A DNA stretch of 14,437 nucleotides from Anaerolineales bacterium (GCA_020432595.1 JAGQGA010000064.1:1-14437); one strand, 5' to 3'. Positions 7,377 to 14,075 are shown, counted from the first letter of the stretch. Numbers and translations are program-made. The notes: generated by a model not told the origin, from the sequence alone.

Positions 7377-7377
7377 A

Positions 7378-9303
7378 ATGGATGCTTCGCAAAAGCTGAT
7401 GTTTAATTTTTTCCCTTTGCTTTTTCTTTTTCCCCTGGTAGGGCTGCTGCTGAATGTGGCAAACGGCCGTTTCTGGCACAAACCCATCGCTGGGATCATT
7501 GCCAGCAGCGCCGCCGGGCTGTCCTTTGCTGTCGCCATTCTCCAATGGGTCGCCCTGCTGCGCCAGCCAGACGGCACCGTTGTCACCCTCGGCACCTGGC
7601 TGCAAGTCGGCAACCTCGACGTACCGTTTGCCTTTCAAATTGACACCCTCTCGGTGACGATGATGCTGGTTGTGACCGGCATTGGCACCCTCATCCACCT
7701 CTACGCCATCGGCTACATGCGCGGCGACCCCGGTGTGACCCGCTTTTTTGTCTATCTCAATCTGTTTCTGGTGGCAATGCTGCTGCTGGTCAGTGCCGCC
7801 AACTACCCGCTGCTCTTTGTCGGCTGGGAAGGGGTCGGGCTGTGTTCCTATCTGCTCATCGGCTTTTGGTTTGATCGCGGCGCGGGAGGAACAGGCAACG
7901 CCAGCGCCGGCCGTAAAGCGTTTGTTGTCAACCGCGTCGGCGATTTGGGGCTGATTTTGGCGATGGGGCTGCTGTTTTGGCAGCTAGGCACGCTCACATT
8001 TGATGAGGTTTTTGCCCAGGCAACGGCCGTTTTTCCCGTTGGTTCCCCCCTCATCGTTGCCATCACCCTGCTGCTGCTGCTGGGGGCGGCGGGCAAAAGC
8101 GCCCAAATCCCGCTCTTTATCTGGCTGCCCGATGCCATGGCCGGGCCTACTCCCGTCTCAGCACTCATCCACGCCGCCACCATGGTCACGGCCGGTATCT
8201 ACCTGATTGCCCGTTCCCACGTGCTGTTTGCCCTAGCCCCGGTGTCACAAACGGCCGTTTCCCTCATCGGAGCCTCTACCGCCCTGCTTGCCGCCACCAT
8301 CGCCACCGCCCAGTTTGACATCAAGCGCGTGCTGGCCTACTCCACCATCAGCCAGCTTGGGTTCATGGTCGCCGCCGTGGGCATGGGGGCTTACGTAGCC
8401 GGTATTTTCCATCTCATCACCCACGCCTTTTTCAAAGCCCTCCTCTTTTTGGCCGCTGGCTCGGTCATTCACGGGCTGGAACACGGCGGCCACAGTGACC
8501 CCGCCACACTACAGGACATGGGGCAAATGGGCGGGCTGCGGCAGCGAATGCCGATCACCTTTGCCGTCTATTTGGTGGGGGCATTGGCGTTGGCGGGCAT
8601 TCCCCCGCTGGCGGGTTTTTTCTCCAAAGATGAAATTTTGGCGGCGGCAGGGCAGGGCAATTGGGCCGTCTACATCATGCTGACGCTGGCCGCGTTTGCC
8701 ACGGCGTTTTACATGGGGCGGCAGGTGTGGCTGGTGTTTATGGGGGAGGCGCGAAGCGAAACGGCCGTTTCTGCCCACGAAAGCCCCCCCATCATGACCA
8801 TTCCCCTCCTCATCCTGGCCGCCCTCGCCATCGTAGGTGGCGGCCTCAACCTGCCCGGTGTCCACACTCTGGGGCATTGGCTCGGCCATACATTAGGTCA
8901 TGGTGAACTGCTGCCCTTTAACGCCACCATCGCCTTCATCGCCACGCTGCTGGCACTGCTGGCAGTTGGCTTGGCCTATTGGCTCTATGGTCGCCACCCC
9001 TTGGGCACAGCAGCTACCGACCCGCTGACCCAGCGGCTAGGCCCGCTGTTTGTGCTGTTTAACCGAGGCTGGTGGGTGAATGAGATGGTTGAGTGGGGAA
9101 TAAAACGGCCGTTTTGCCACCTCAGCACCGTTCTCGCCCACAGCGATGAGGCCATCTTTGCCTGGGCAGAACGGCAGCTTATTCACACAGTGCAGCGCGG
9201 AACGGCCGTTTTGCGCCGCACCCAAACCGGCCAGCTTAACTGGAACGTCGCCGGAATTATCGTCGGCCTTCTGCTCATCTGGCTGCTGCTGCGGTTTTCA
9301 TAA
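7378..9303 (+). CDS. NuoL-type antiporter-like subunit of energy-converting hydrogenase
   Basis: The protein has 641 residues from ATG 7378; E. coli NuoL has 613. An ATG at 7318 overlapping the previous stop is in frame through the hairpin and would add 20 residues, and 7399 is a third option. Family signatures are strong: LFVGWEGVGLCSYLLIGFWF (146-165), AGKSAQIPLFIWLPDAMAGP (238-257) and ALIHAATMVTAGIYL (262-276). The ion-path residues are all present: Glu151, Lys240, His265 and Lys417 (GFFSKDEIL). A long C-terminal part ending in TQTGQLNWNVAGIIVGLLLI suggests the lateral helix and final membrane helix of true NuoL, rather than a short Mbh antiporter subunit. It would pump protons or sodium at the distal end of the membrane arm. 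Six ACGGCCGT palindromes fall inside the gene. Confidence 0.9.
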   Translation: MDASQKLMFNFFPLLFLFPLVGLLLNVANGRFWHKPIAGIIASSAAGLSFAVAILQWVALLRQPDGTVVTLGTWLQVGNLDVPFAFQIDTLSVTMMLVVTGIGTLIHLYAIGYMRGDPGVTRFFVYLNLFLVAMLLLVSAANYPLLFVGWEGVGLCSYLLIGFWFDRGAGGTGNASAGRKAFVVNRVGDLGLILAMGLLFWQLGTLTFDEVFAQATAVFPVGSPLIVAITLLLLLGAAGKSAQIPLFIWLPDAMAGPTPVSALIHAATMVTAGIYLIARSHVLFALAPVSQTAVSLIGASTALLAATIATAQFDIKRVLAYSTISQLGFMVAAVGMGAYVAGIFHLITHAFFKALLFLAAGSVIHGLEHGGHSDPATLQDMGQMGGLRQRMPITFAVYLVGALALAGIPPLAGFFSKDEILAAAGQGNWAVYIMLTLAAFATAFYMGRQVWLVFMGEARSETAVSAHESPPIMTIPLLILAALAIVGGGLNLPGVHTLGHWLGHTLGHGELLPFNATIAFIATLLALLAVGLAYWLYGRHPLGTAATDPLTQRLGPLFVLFNRGWWVNEMVEWGIKRPFCHLSTVLAHSDEAIFAWAERQLIHTVQRGTAVLRRTQTGQLNWNVAGIIVGLLLIWLLLRFS

Positions 9304-9308
9304 GAATA

Positions 9309-9365
9309 GGACGCTGATTGGCCTGATTTTCCTGATTATCAGGTTCATCAGGTAAATCTGCGTCC
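9309..9365. repeat. Imperfect inverted repeat with CCTGAT units
   Basis: The arms 9309-9336 and 9338-9365 pair over 28 bases with about six mismatches. The ends GGACGC/GCGTCC are perfect. CCTGAT occurs twice in the left arm and its complement ATCAGG twice in the right, but spaced 9-10 bases rather than 7. The element fills the gap between the NuoL-like stop and the ATG at 9376. Confidence 0.75.
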
Positions 9366-9375
9366 CATTAAAACA

Positions 9376-10863
9376 ATGGTTATTCCGGCCTTTATCTGGC
9401 TGATTTGGCTTCCTTTGCTTGGCGCACCGCTAGTTTATCTGGTGGGGCGGCTGCTTTCGGGGTGGCTGGCGCGGTGGACGGCGCTGTTGCTGCTGCTGGC
9501 AGCGTGGCTGCCGTTTGCCGCCACCTGGCAAGCGTTTGCCCGCCACGAAACGGTGGCCTATTCGCTGGGGCAGGTGACGCTGCAAGTTGATGGGGTGAGT
9601 TTGCTAATAACGGCCGTTATTCTCACCCTCACCCCCCTCATCGTTCTCTACTCCGCCCACACCCTTGACGGGGCAGATGGCAGCGAAAAATACAACGCCA
9701 TGCTGCTGGCAATGGGCGGCAGCATGATTGGCCTAAGCTGCGCCACCGACCTCTTCAACCTCTGGCTTTGGTTTGAAGCAATGGCCGTCACCTCCTACCT
9801 GCTGGTTGCCTTTTACCACCAGCAGCCCGCCTCGCTGGAAGCCGGGGTGAAATATCTGGTGCAAAGCGTTGTCGGCTCGGTGCTGGTGCTGTTTGGCGTG
9901 GCACTGGTGCTGGCGCAAAGCGGCACTTTGTCATTGACCGCCCTGCGGCAGCAGGCCACGCCATCCCCCCTGCTGCTGGCCGCCTGCACCCTCTTTGTCG
10001 TCGGCTTTGGCGTCAAAATCGCCCTTGTCCCCCTGCACACCTGGCTGCCCGATGCCCACGCCCAAGCTCCCAGCGGCATCAGCGCCCTGCTGTCTGGCAT
10101 TGTCATTGAAACGGGGCTGGTCGCTTTGCTGCGGGCGATGGCGGCATTAACGGCCGTTACCCACACCTGGGGTCTATTGCTGCTCATGCTCGGCGCGGTC
10201 AACATGCTGGCGGGCAACTTGCTGGCACTGCCGCAAACGCAGGTCAAGCGGCTGCTCGCTTTTTCCAGCCTCAGCCACGTCGGCTACATGCTCACCGGCC
10301 TGGGGATTGCCGTCACCAGCGGCGAGGTGCTGGGGGCGCAGGGCGGCTTTTTCCACCTGCTGACGCACGGGCTGATGAAGGGGCTGGCATTTTTGGCGGC
10401 TGGGGCGCTGCTCTATGGGCTGCATACGGCCGTTAATGACCACACCCCGCTGACCATTGCCGAACTATCCGGCAGCGGTTGGCGCTATCCGCTGGTGGCC
10501 GTCGCCCTGACGCTGGCCTTGCTGGGGCTGGGTGGCATCCCGCCGCTGGCGGGGTTTATGTCCAAATGGCAGATTTTGCTGGCGGGCATGGGCAGCCAAC
10601 AGCCTGTTTTAATGGGCTTCGTGGCCTTTGCCGCCCTCAACAGCGTCCTGTCCCTGGCCTACTACGCCCCGCTGGTGCAAATGGTTTTCCGGCGGGAAAT
10701 GTCGGCTGTGGTGCAAAACGGCCGTTCTTTGCCCCTCACCATGAATCTACCCATCCTCCTCCTCGCCTGCGCCATCGTCACCATCGGCCTCTGGCCGGGT
10801 CTAGTGACCAGGTTGACACAAGGAGCAGGAACGGCGTTGTTATCGGTAATCGGTAATCAGTAA
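9376..10863 (+). CDS. NuoM/MrpD/MbhH-like antiporter subunit
   Basis: This 495-residue protein has about 14 membrane helices, the usual size for NuoM/NuoN/MrpD. The core motif VKIALVPLHTWLPDAHAQAP (213-232), followed by SGISALLSG, places it in the proton-conducting transporter family. Glu134 (NLWLWFEAMAVTSYL) matches the helix-5 glutamate, Lys214 the helix-7 lysine and Lys397 (GFMSKWQIL) the helix-12 charge. In helix 8 the sequence reads GIVIETG: Glu245 stands where E. coli NuoM has Lys265 and many hydrogenase homologues have K. It would be the second ion-pumping unit, next to the NuoL-like protein. No Shine-Dalgarno sequence precedes the ATG. The last residues and the stop codon are encoded by the left arm of the next inverted repeat. 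Confidence 0.88.
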   Translation: MVIPAFIWLIWLPLLGAPLVYLVGRLLSGWLARWTALLLLLAAWLPFAATWQAFARHETVAYSLGQVTLQVDGVSLLITAVILTLTPLIVLYSAHTLDGADGSEKYNAMLLAMGGSMIGLSCATDLFNLWLWFEAMAVTSYLLVAFYHQQPASLEAGVKYLVQSVVGSVLVLFGVALVLAQSGTLSLTALRQQATPSPLLLAACTLFVVGFGVKIALVPLHTWLPDAHAQAPSGISALLSGIVIETGLVALLRAMAALTAVTHTWGLLLLMLGAVNMLAGNLLALPQTQVKRLLAFSSLSHVGYMLTGLGIAVTSGEVLGAQGGFFHLLTHGLMKGLAFLAAGALLYGLHTAVNDHTPLTIAELSGSGWRYPLVAVALTLALLGLGGIPPLAGFMSKWQILLAGMGSQQPVLMGFVAFAALNSVLSLAYYAPLVQMVFRREMSAVVQNGRSLPLTMNLPILLLACAIVTIGLWPGLVTRLTQGAGTALLSVIGNQ

Positions 10864-10907
10864 TCGGTAATCGGCGAACTGACTACCGATTACCGATTAC
10901 TGATTAC
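10846..10907. repeat. Heptamer-arm inverted repeat, GTAATCR type, overlapping the NuoM-like stop codon
   Basis: Four tandem units GTAATCG, GTAATCA, GTAATCG, GTAATCG run from 10846 to 10873. Bases 10853-10874 pair perfectly over 22 bases with 10886-10907 around an 11-base loop. The NuoM-like stop TAA (10861-10863) lies within the left arm, and the right arm ends 8 bases before the next ATG (10916). Confidence 0.92.
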
Positions 10908-10915
10908 TTCCAAAA

Positions 10916-11224
10916 ATGACCCTTCTCACTCCACCCCTCGCCTTCCTCATCTACCTGCTGCTGGTAGCAGTGCTATCGGGTATTGGCCGGGTGATGGCGG
11001 GGGAAGAACACCCAAACCCGCTCAAGTCGAGCCTATATGCCGGGGGAGAACGGCCGTTTACCCAGCGCGGGCTGCCCGGTTATCGGCCGTTTTTCGTCAT
11101 CGCTCTCTTCTTCGCCGTCCTTCACCTGGGCGTGCTGATGGTTGGCAGCAGCGGCCTCACACCGCTATCAGGTCTCTACCTGCTCGGTCTGCTGCTGGTT
11201 TTACTCGCCCTCATTTTGGGCTAA
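10916..11224 (+). CDS. Diverged NuoA-like small membrane subunit
   Basis: This 102-residue protein has three hydrophobic helices (about 8-27, 58-78, 83-102). Between the first two is a polar loop with Y41-A-G-G-E45 and then Y56-R-P-F-F-V-I-A-L-F-F. NuoA has the same layout: a helix, a loop with a Y/F-E-C/S-G motif, then a helix beginning F-x-x-A-x-x-F. The acidic FDxE sequence of NuoA helix 2 is replaced by FAVLHLG. In complex I this loop lines the junction between membrane and peripheral arms near the quinone site. A subunit of this kind next to the NuoB-like gene would sit at the same junction. The match is by layout and short motifs, so assignment to another group 4 hydrogenase small subunit is possible. 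No Shine-Dalgarno sequence precedes the ATG. Confidence 0.6.
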   Translation: MTLLTPPLAFLIYLLLVAVLSGIGRVMAGEEHPNPLKSSLYAGGERPFTQRGLPGYRPFFVIALFFAVLHLGVLMVGSSGLTPLSGLYLLGLLLVLLALILG

Positions 11225-11232
11225 GAAATTCG

Positions 11233-11282
11233 CCGCAGAGAGCGCAAAGATTTTCCCTCCGCGCTCTTTACGCCCTCTGCGG
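11233..11282. repeat. Inverted repeat, CCGCAGAG-GCGCAAAGA type, copy 1
   Basis: The arms 11233-11250 and 11265-11282 pair at 16 of 18 positions around a 14-base loop. It fills the gap between the NuoA-like stop and the NuoB-like ATG at 11295. A related element with the same arm words (CCTCTGCGG and CTTTG) occurs at 12636-12712. Confidence 0.78.
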
Positions 11283-11294
11283 TTAAAAAAACTC

Positions 11295-11756
11295 ATGACG
11301 CTTAATCTGGCGCAATCGTGGCAAGATGCTTTGGACAAGGTGCGAACCTGGGCGCGGCTCAACTCGCCCTGGCTCATTCACTACAACAGTGGCTCTTGCA
11401 ACGGCTGCGACATCGAAATTTTAGCCACGCTCACCCCGCGCTATGACGTGGAGCGGCTGGGGGTCAAGCTGCAAGGCAGCCCCCGTCACGCCGACGTACT
11501 GATTTGCACCGGCCCCGTGACGCGCCAATCCAAGGATCGGCTGCGGCGAATTTATGAGCAAATGCCGGAACCCAAATTTGTGATTGCCGTTGGCTCCTGC
11601 GCCATTTCCGGCGGGGCGTTTCAGGGATGCTACAACGTCATCGGCCACATTGACGAGGTAATCCCGGTGGATGTCTATGTGCCGGGCTGCCCACCCCGCC
11701 CGGAGGCGATTATTGATGGGGTGGTGAAGTTGTTACAAAAAATCGGTAAACAGTAA
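11295..11756 (+). CDS. [NiFe] hydrogenase small subunit, EchC/MbhJ-like (NuoB family)
   Basis: The ATG at 11295 gives 153 residues, the normal length for EchC/MbhJ; the frame extends upstream only into the previous gene and the hairpin. The motif GSCNGCDIEILATLTPRYDV (33-52) gives the first two iron-sulfur ligands, Cys35 and Cys38. Cys102 (AVGSCAISGG) and Cys132 (VPGCPPRPEAI) complete the single [4Fe-4S] site next to the active site. Complex I NuoB has adjacent cysteines (CC) instead of this CxxC, and CNGCDIE is typical of group 4 energy-converting hydrogenases. It passes electrons from a ferredoxin-like donor chain to the large subunit. No separate multi-cluster ferredoxin-like subunit is seen in the window; it may be encoded further right. 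The stop codon lies in the first heptamers of the following repeat. Confidence 0.9.
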   Translation: MTLNLAQSWQDALDKVRTWARLNSPWLIHYNSGSCNGCDIEILATLTPRYDVERLGVKLQGSPRHADVLICTGPVTRQSKDRLRRIYEQMPEPKFVIAVGSCAISGGAFQGCYNVIGHIDEVIPVDVYVPGCPPRPEAIIDGVVKLLQKIGKQ

Positions 11757-12111
11757 ACAGTAAACAGTAATTAGTAATCAGTAATCGGTGATACTGTCGG
11801 GCATTCTGTTTTTAAATGAAAACCACATTAGCTACTGACTGATATTGCCGAATCATGATCCAAATGCGGAATTTATGTTAATAAAATCAGCGTGTTTTTG
11901 CCAATATCGCCCCGTCGTAAACGACGAGGCTACATAACAACGCCGGATCAATCCGGCTGGGAAGATGCCAGCCCGATTTATCGGGCGTTGTTTTGTAGCC
12001 CGGTGGCTTTAGCCCCGGGCGGCATCAGCCTGATATGGAATGCCCGATAGTATCATCGGTAATCGGTCACTGATAACTGATTACTGATTACCGATTACCG
12101 ATTACTGGTTA
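11746..12111. repeat. Large nested inverted repeat filling a 366-base gap; heptamer arms of GTAATCR type
   Basis: No gene is visible between 11757 and 12122. The left outer arm is three GTAAACA units then GTAATTA, GTAATCA and GTAATCG (11746-11787). The right outer arm is six 7-base units from CTGATAA at 12070 to CTGGTTA ending at 12111, the reverse complement of the same family. Inside them GATACTGTCGGGCATTC (11790-11806) pairs with 12038-12054 with one mismatch. The interior holds AT-richer spacer (11807-11907) and a multi-hairpin unit listed separately. The layout looks like one element inserted into another. Confidence 0.8.
11911..12019. repeat. Cloverleaf-like multi-hairpin unit inside the nested repeat
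   Basis: The closing stem GGCTACATAACAACGCC (11928-11944) pairs with 11984-12000 with one mismatch. Inside are three side hairpins in a row: GCCGGAT/ATCCGGC (11942-11957), CTGG/CCAG (11957-11971) and GCCCGAT/ATCGGGC (11971-11986). The ends of the closing stem overlap the first and third side hairpins by a few bases, so these pairings compete. A CGTCGT/ACGACG hairpin (11913-11926) lies just left and a CCCGG-GGCT/AGCC-CCGGG hairpin (11999-12019) just right. No tRNA features (anticodon arm, T-loop, CCA) are present. It resembles a REP/MITE-type palindromic element. Confidence 0.75.
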
Positions 12112-12122
12112 ATAGGTGGTTT

Positions 12123-12587
12123 ATGAAAGCGTTAAGCCAAACCATACAAACGACCGTTTCCCTCCTCACTCCCTACGCCCAAACCGTTGACTACCCGGCC
12201 ACCAACCGGGCGGATCTGGTGGTGGCGGTGGCGGATTTGGTAACGGCCGTTTCCACCCTCCATGAATCCAACTGGGGCTATCTGGCCGCCATTACCGGGC
12301 TGGATTGCGGGTTGGCAAGCAGCGAGTTGGAAGTGCTGTACCACTTTTGCGCGGGGGCGGCGGTGGTGACGCTGCGGGTGAAGGTGGGGAAAGAAACGGC
12401 CGTTGTCCCTTCTATTTGCCCCACTATCCCCTCCGCCAGCTTTTTTGAGCGCGAACTCAGCGAAATGCTAGGCATCACAGTGGCCGGCACCCCCAACACC
12501 GCCCGCCTCTTCCTGCCCGACAACTGGCCGGCCGGTATCTATCCGCTGCGGAAAGATTTTCAGCCGGAAATGATAAATGGAAATTAG
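12123..12587 (+). CDS. NuoC-like (EchD/MbhK-type) hydrogenase subunit
   Basis: This 154-residue soluble protein has AGGTGG just before its ATG, one of the few repeat-preceded genes with a Shine-Dalgarno-like site. The NuoC/30-kDa fold is recognisable at N50-WGYLAAITGLDC-62, LEVLYHF (69-75), the FFERELSEMLGI motif (107-118), RLFLPDNWP (128-136) and the closing YPLRKDF (140-146). It is a structural subunit of the peripheral arm that packs against the catalytic large subunit, encoded next. It is shorter than bacterial NuoC and separate from the NuoD-like gene, as in Ech/Mbh complexes. Two ACGGCCGT palindromes lie within it, each read as T-A-V. I see no metal-binding or catalytic residues, as expected. 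Confidence 0.85.
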   Translation: MKALSQTIQTTVSLLTPYAQTVDYPATNRADLVVAVADLVTAVSTLHESNWGYLAAITGLDCGLASSELEVLYHFCAGAAVVTLRVKVGKETAVVPSICPTIPSASFFERELSEMLGITVAGTPNTARLFLPDNWPAGIYPLRKDFQPEMINGN

Positions 12588-12806
12588 GAGATAGAGAGAT
12601 TAGAGACCAGGTTGTGTTGACATTTCAGAATTTGAACCGCAAAGTACGCAAAGGGCGCGGGGAAAGAGAAGAAAACAAGACAAAACTTTGCGATCTTTGT
12701 GCCCTCTGCGGTGAAATCTGCTTCCTTTTACCAAATGTCAACGGAACCTAGGAGGCTGGTTCAATCCCCCAGTTTCCCAGTCTCTCAATCGCTCTCTTGA
12801 AGACAT
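12588..12806. repeat. Concentric inverted repeats in the gap before the hydrogenase large-subunit gene
   Basis: Three nested arm pairs are visible and there is no gene. The innermost is ACCGCAAAG-type 12636-12653 with 12695-12712 (14 of 18 bases), related to the element at 11233-11282. Around it, CAGGTTGTGTTGACATTT (12608-12625) pairs with 12733-12750 with three mismatches, and the TTGACATTT core is perfect. The outermost is an imperfect AGAGAGATTAGAGAC (12593-12607) with 12782-12797. AGGAGG at 12749-12754 is too far from the ATG (12807) to act as its ribosome site. Confidence 0.65.
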
Positions 12807-14075
12807 ATGCACACCAACGAACATACCCAAAAGGCCGAAACCTTCATCGTCCCCATTGGCCCCCAGCACCCGGCACTGCGCGAACCGGGTCATTTTGAAT
12901 TCACCATCGAGGGCGAAATCGTCACCGCCGCCTCCGTGCGGCTTGGTTACGCCCATCGCGGCATTGAAAAAGGCACCGAATCGCGCAACTGGGTGCAAAA
13001 CCTCTACATGCTGGAACGCATCTGCGGCATTTGCTCCCACATTCACGCCACCGCCTACTGCCTGGGCGTGGAACAGCTTGCCGGGGTGGAAGCACCCCCC
13101 CGCGCCCAGGCCATCCGGGAACTGGTGGCGGAACTGGAGCGCACTCACAGCCATCTGCTGTGGCTAGGCGAAGCGGCGCACGAGGCTGGTTTTGAAACGC
13201 TGTTTATGTATGCCTGGCGCGACCGCGAAACGGTGATGGACATTTTGGAGGCCCTCACCGGCAACCGCGTCAACTATTCGGCTAATCTGCTGGGCGGCGT
13301 GAAATATGACGTGACGGCAGAGCAGGCCAGCAAAATCGAGCAAGGGTTGGATTATTTGGAAGAACGCACCCGCCACTATCTGGATGTAGTCACATCCGAC
13401 CCGGTGTTTATTCAGCGGACGCGGGGAATTGGGGTAATGACGGCCGTTCAGGCCGACCGGCTGGGGGTCGTAGGACCAACCGCCCGCGCCTCCGGCGTTG
13501 TCCGCGATGTGCGCCTGGAAGCCCCCTACGCCGCCTACGCCGACTTCCCCATCACCCCCGTGCTGGCACAGGCAGGCGACCTGGAAGCTCGCTTTGTGGT
13601 GCGGCTGCGCGAATTGTTTGAAAGCTACGGCGTGATTCGCCGCATTTTAGCCAATTTACCCCCCGGCGAACTCGTCCTCAAGCGAATGCCGCGCCGCATC
13701 AAGGCGGGCGAGGCGATCAGCCGGGTGGAAGCGCCGCGTGGCGAGCTGTTTTACTTTATCCGCAGCAACGGCAGCGACACGCCAGATCGGGTCAAGGTGC
13801 GAACACCGACGCTGTGCAACATGGCCTCGGTGCTGACGCTTACCGTCGGCCGCCACCTGGCCGACGTGCCGATGATTTTAGTGGGAATTGACCCCTGCTT
13901 CTCTTGTAATGATCGCGGTCTGGTGCTAAAGCGGGGGGATGAGCATGAGCATTGGACGTGGGACAGACTGCGGCAAATTGGGCTGGCACATTATGTAGGG
14001 GAAAAGCGAACAGGAGAGAACGATTTTCCACCGCCCTGCCCGCCTGACCTGCTACACAACAGGATGCACGTATGA
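12807..14075 (+). CDS. Group 4 (energy-converting) [NiFe] hydrogenase large subunit, EchE/MbhL-like (NuoD family)
   Basis: This 422-residue catalytic subunit opens with FIVPIGPQHPALREPGHFEF (13-32), typical of the family. Both nickel-binding motifs are intact: L1 ERICGICSHIH (70-80; Cys73 and Cys76) and L2 DPCFSCNDR (362-370; Cys364 and Cys367). All four Ni-Fe ligands are therefore present, which complex I NuoD and hydrogenase-like relatives have lost. It should reduce protons to H2, or oxidise H2, coupled to ion movement by the membrane subunits encoded upstream. In this family a protease trims the protein after the Arg of L2; here 52 residues follow Arg370, which I infer to be a removable tail. 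GAAGA before the ATG is a weak ribosome site. The stop overlaps the next start (ATGA). The subgroup (for example 4g) cannot be fixed by eye. Confidence 0.93.
   Translation: MHTNEHTQKAETFIVPIGPQHPALREPGHFEFTIEGEIVTAASVRLGYAHRGIEKGTESRNWVQNLYMLERICGICSHIHATAYCLGVEQLAGVEAPPRAQAIRELVAELERTHSHLLWLGEAAHEAGFETLFMYAWRDRETVMDILEALTGNRVNYSANLLGGVKYDVTAEQASKIEQGLDYLEERTRHYLDVVTSDPVFIQRTRGIGVMTAVQADRLGVVGPTARASGVVRDVRLEAPYAAYADFPITPVLAQAGDLEARFVVRLRELFESYGVIRRILANLPPGELVLKRMPRRIKAGEAISRVEAPRGELFYFIRSNGSDTPDRVKVRTPTLCNMASVLTLTVGRHLADVPMILVGIDPCFSCNDRGLVLKRGDEHEHWTWDRLRQIGLAHYVGEKRTGENDFPPPCPPDLLHNRMHV

Noticed and set aside
11911..12019. tRNA or known structured RNA gene because of the cloverleaf-like fold
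   Set aside because: The arms are near-perfect palindromes with 2-base loops, there is no anticodon or T-loop consensus and no CCA end. It fits a palindromic repeat element better.
10842..12111. CRISPR array suggested by repeated short words
   Set aside because: The units are 7 bases, contiguous, without spacers, and arranged as inverted arms.
12749..12754. AGGAGG as ribosome site of the large-subunit gene
   Set aside because: It lies 52 bases before the ATG, and no in-frame start lies at a suitable distance from it.
13917..14075. Frameshift at the end of the hydrogenase large subunit
   Set aside because: The tail runs smoothly to an ATGA overlap with the NuoH-like start, which is normal operon spacing, and trimmed tails are usual in this family.
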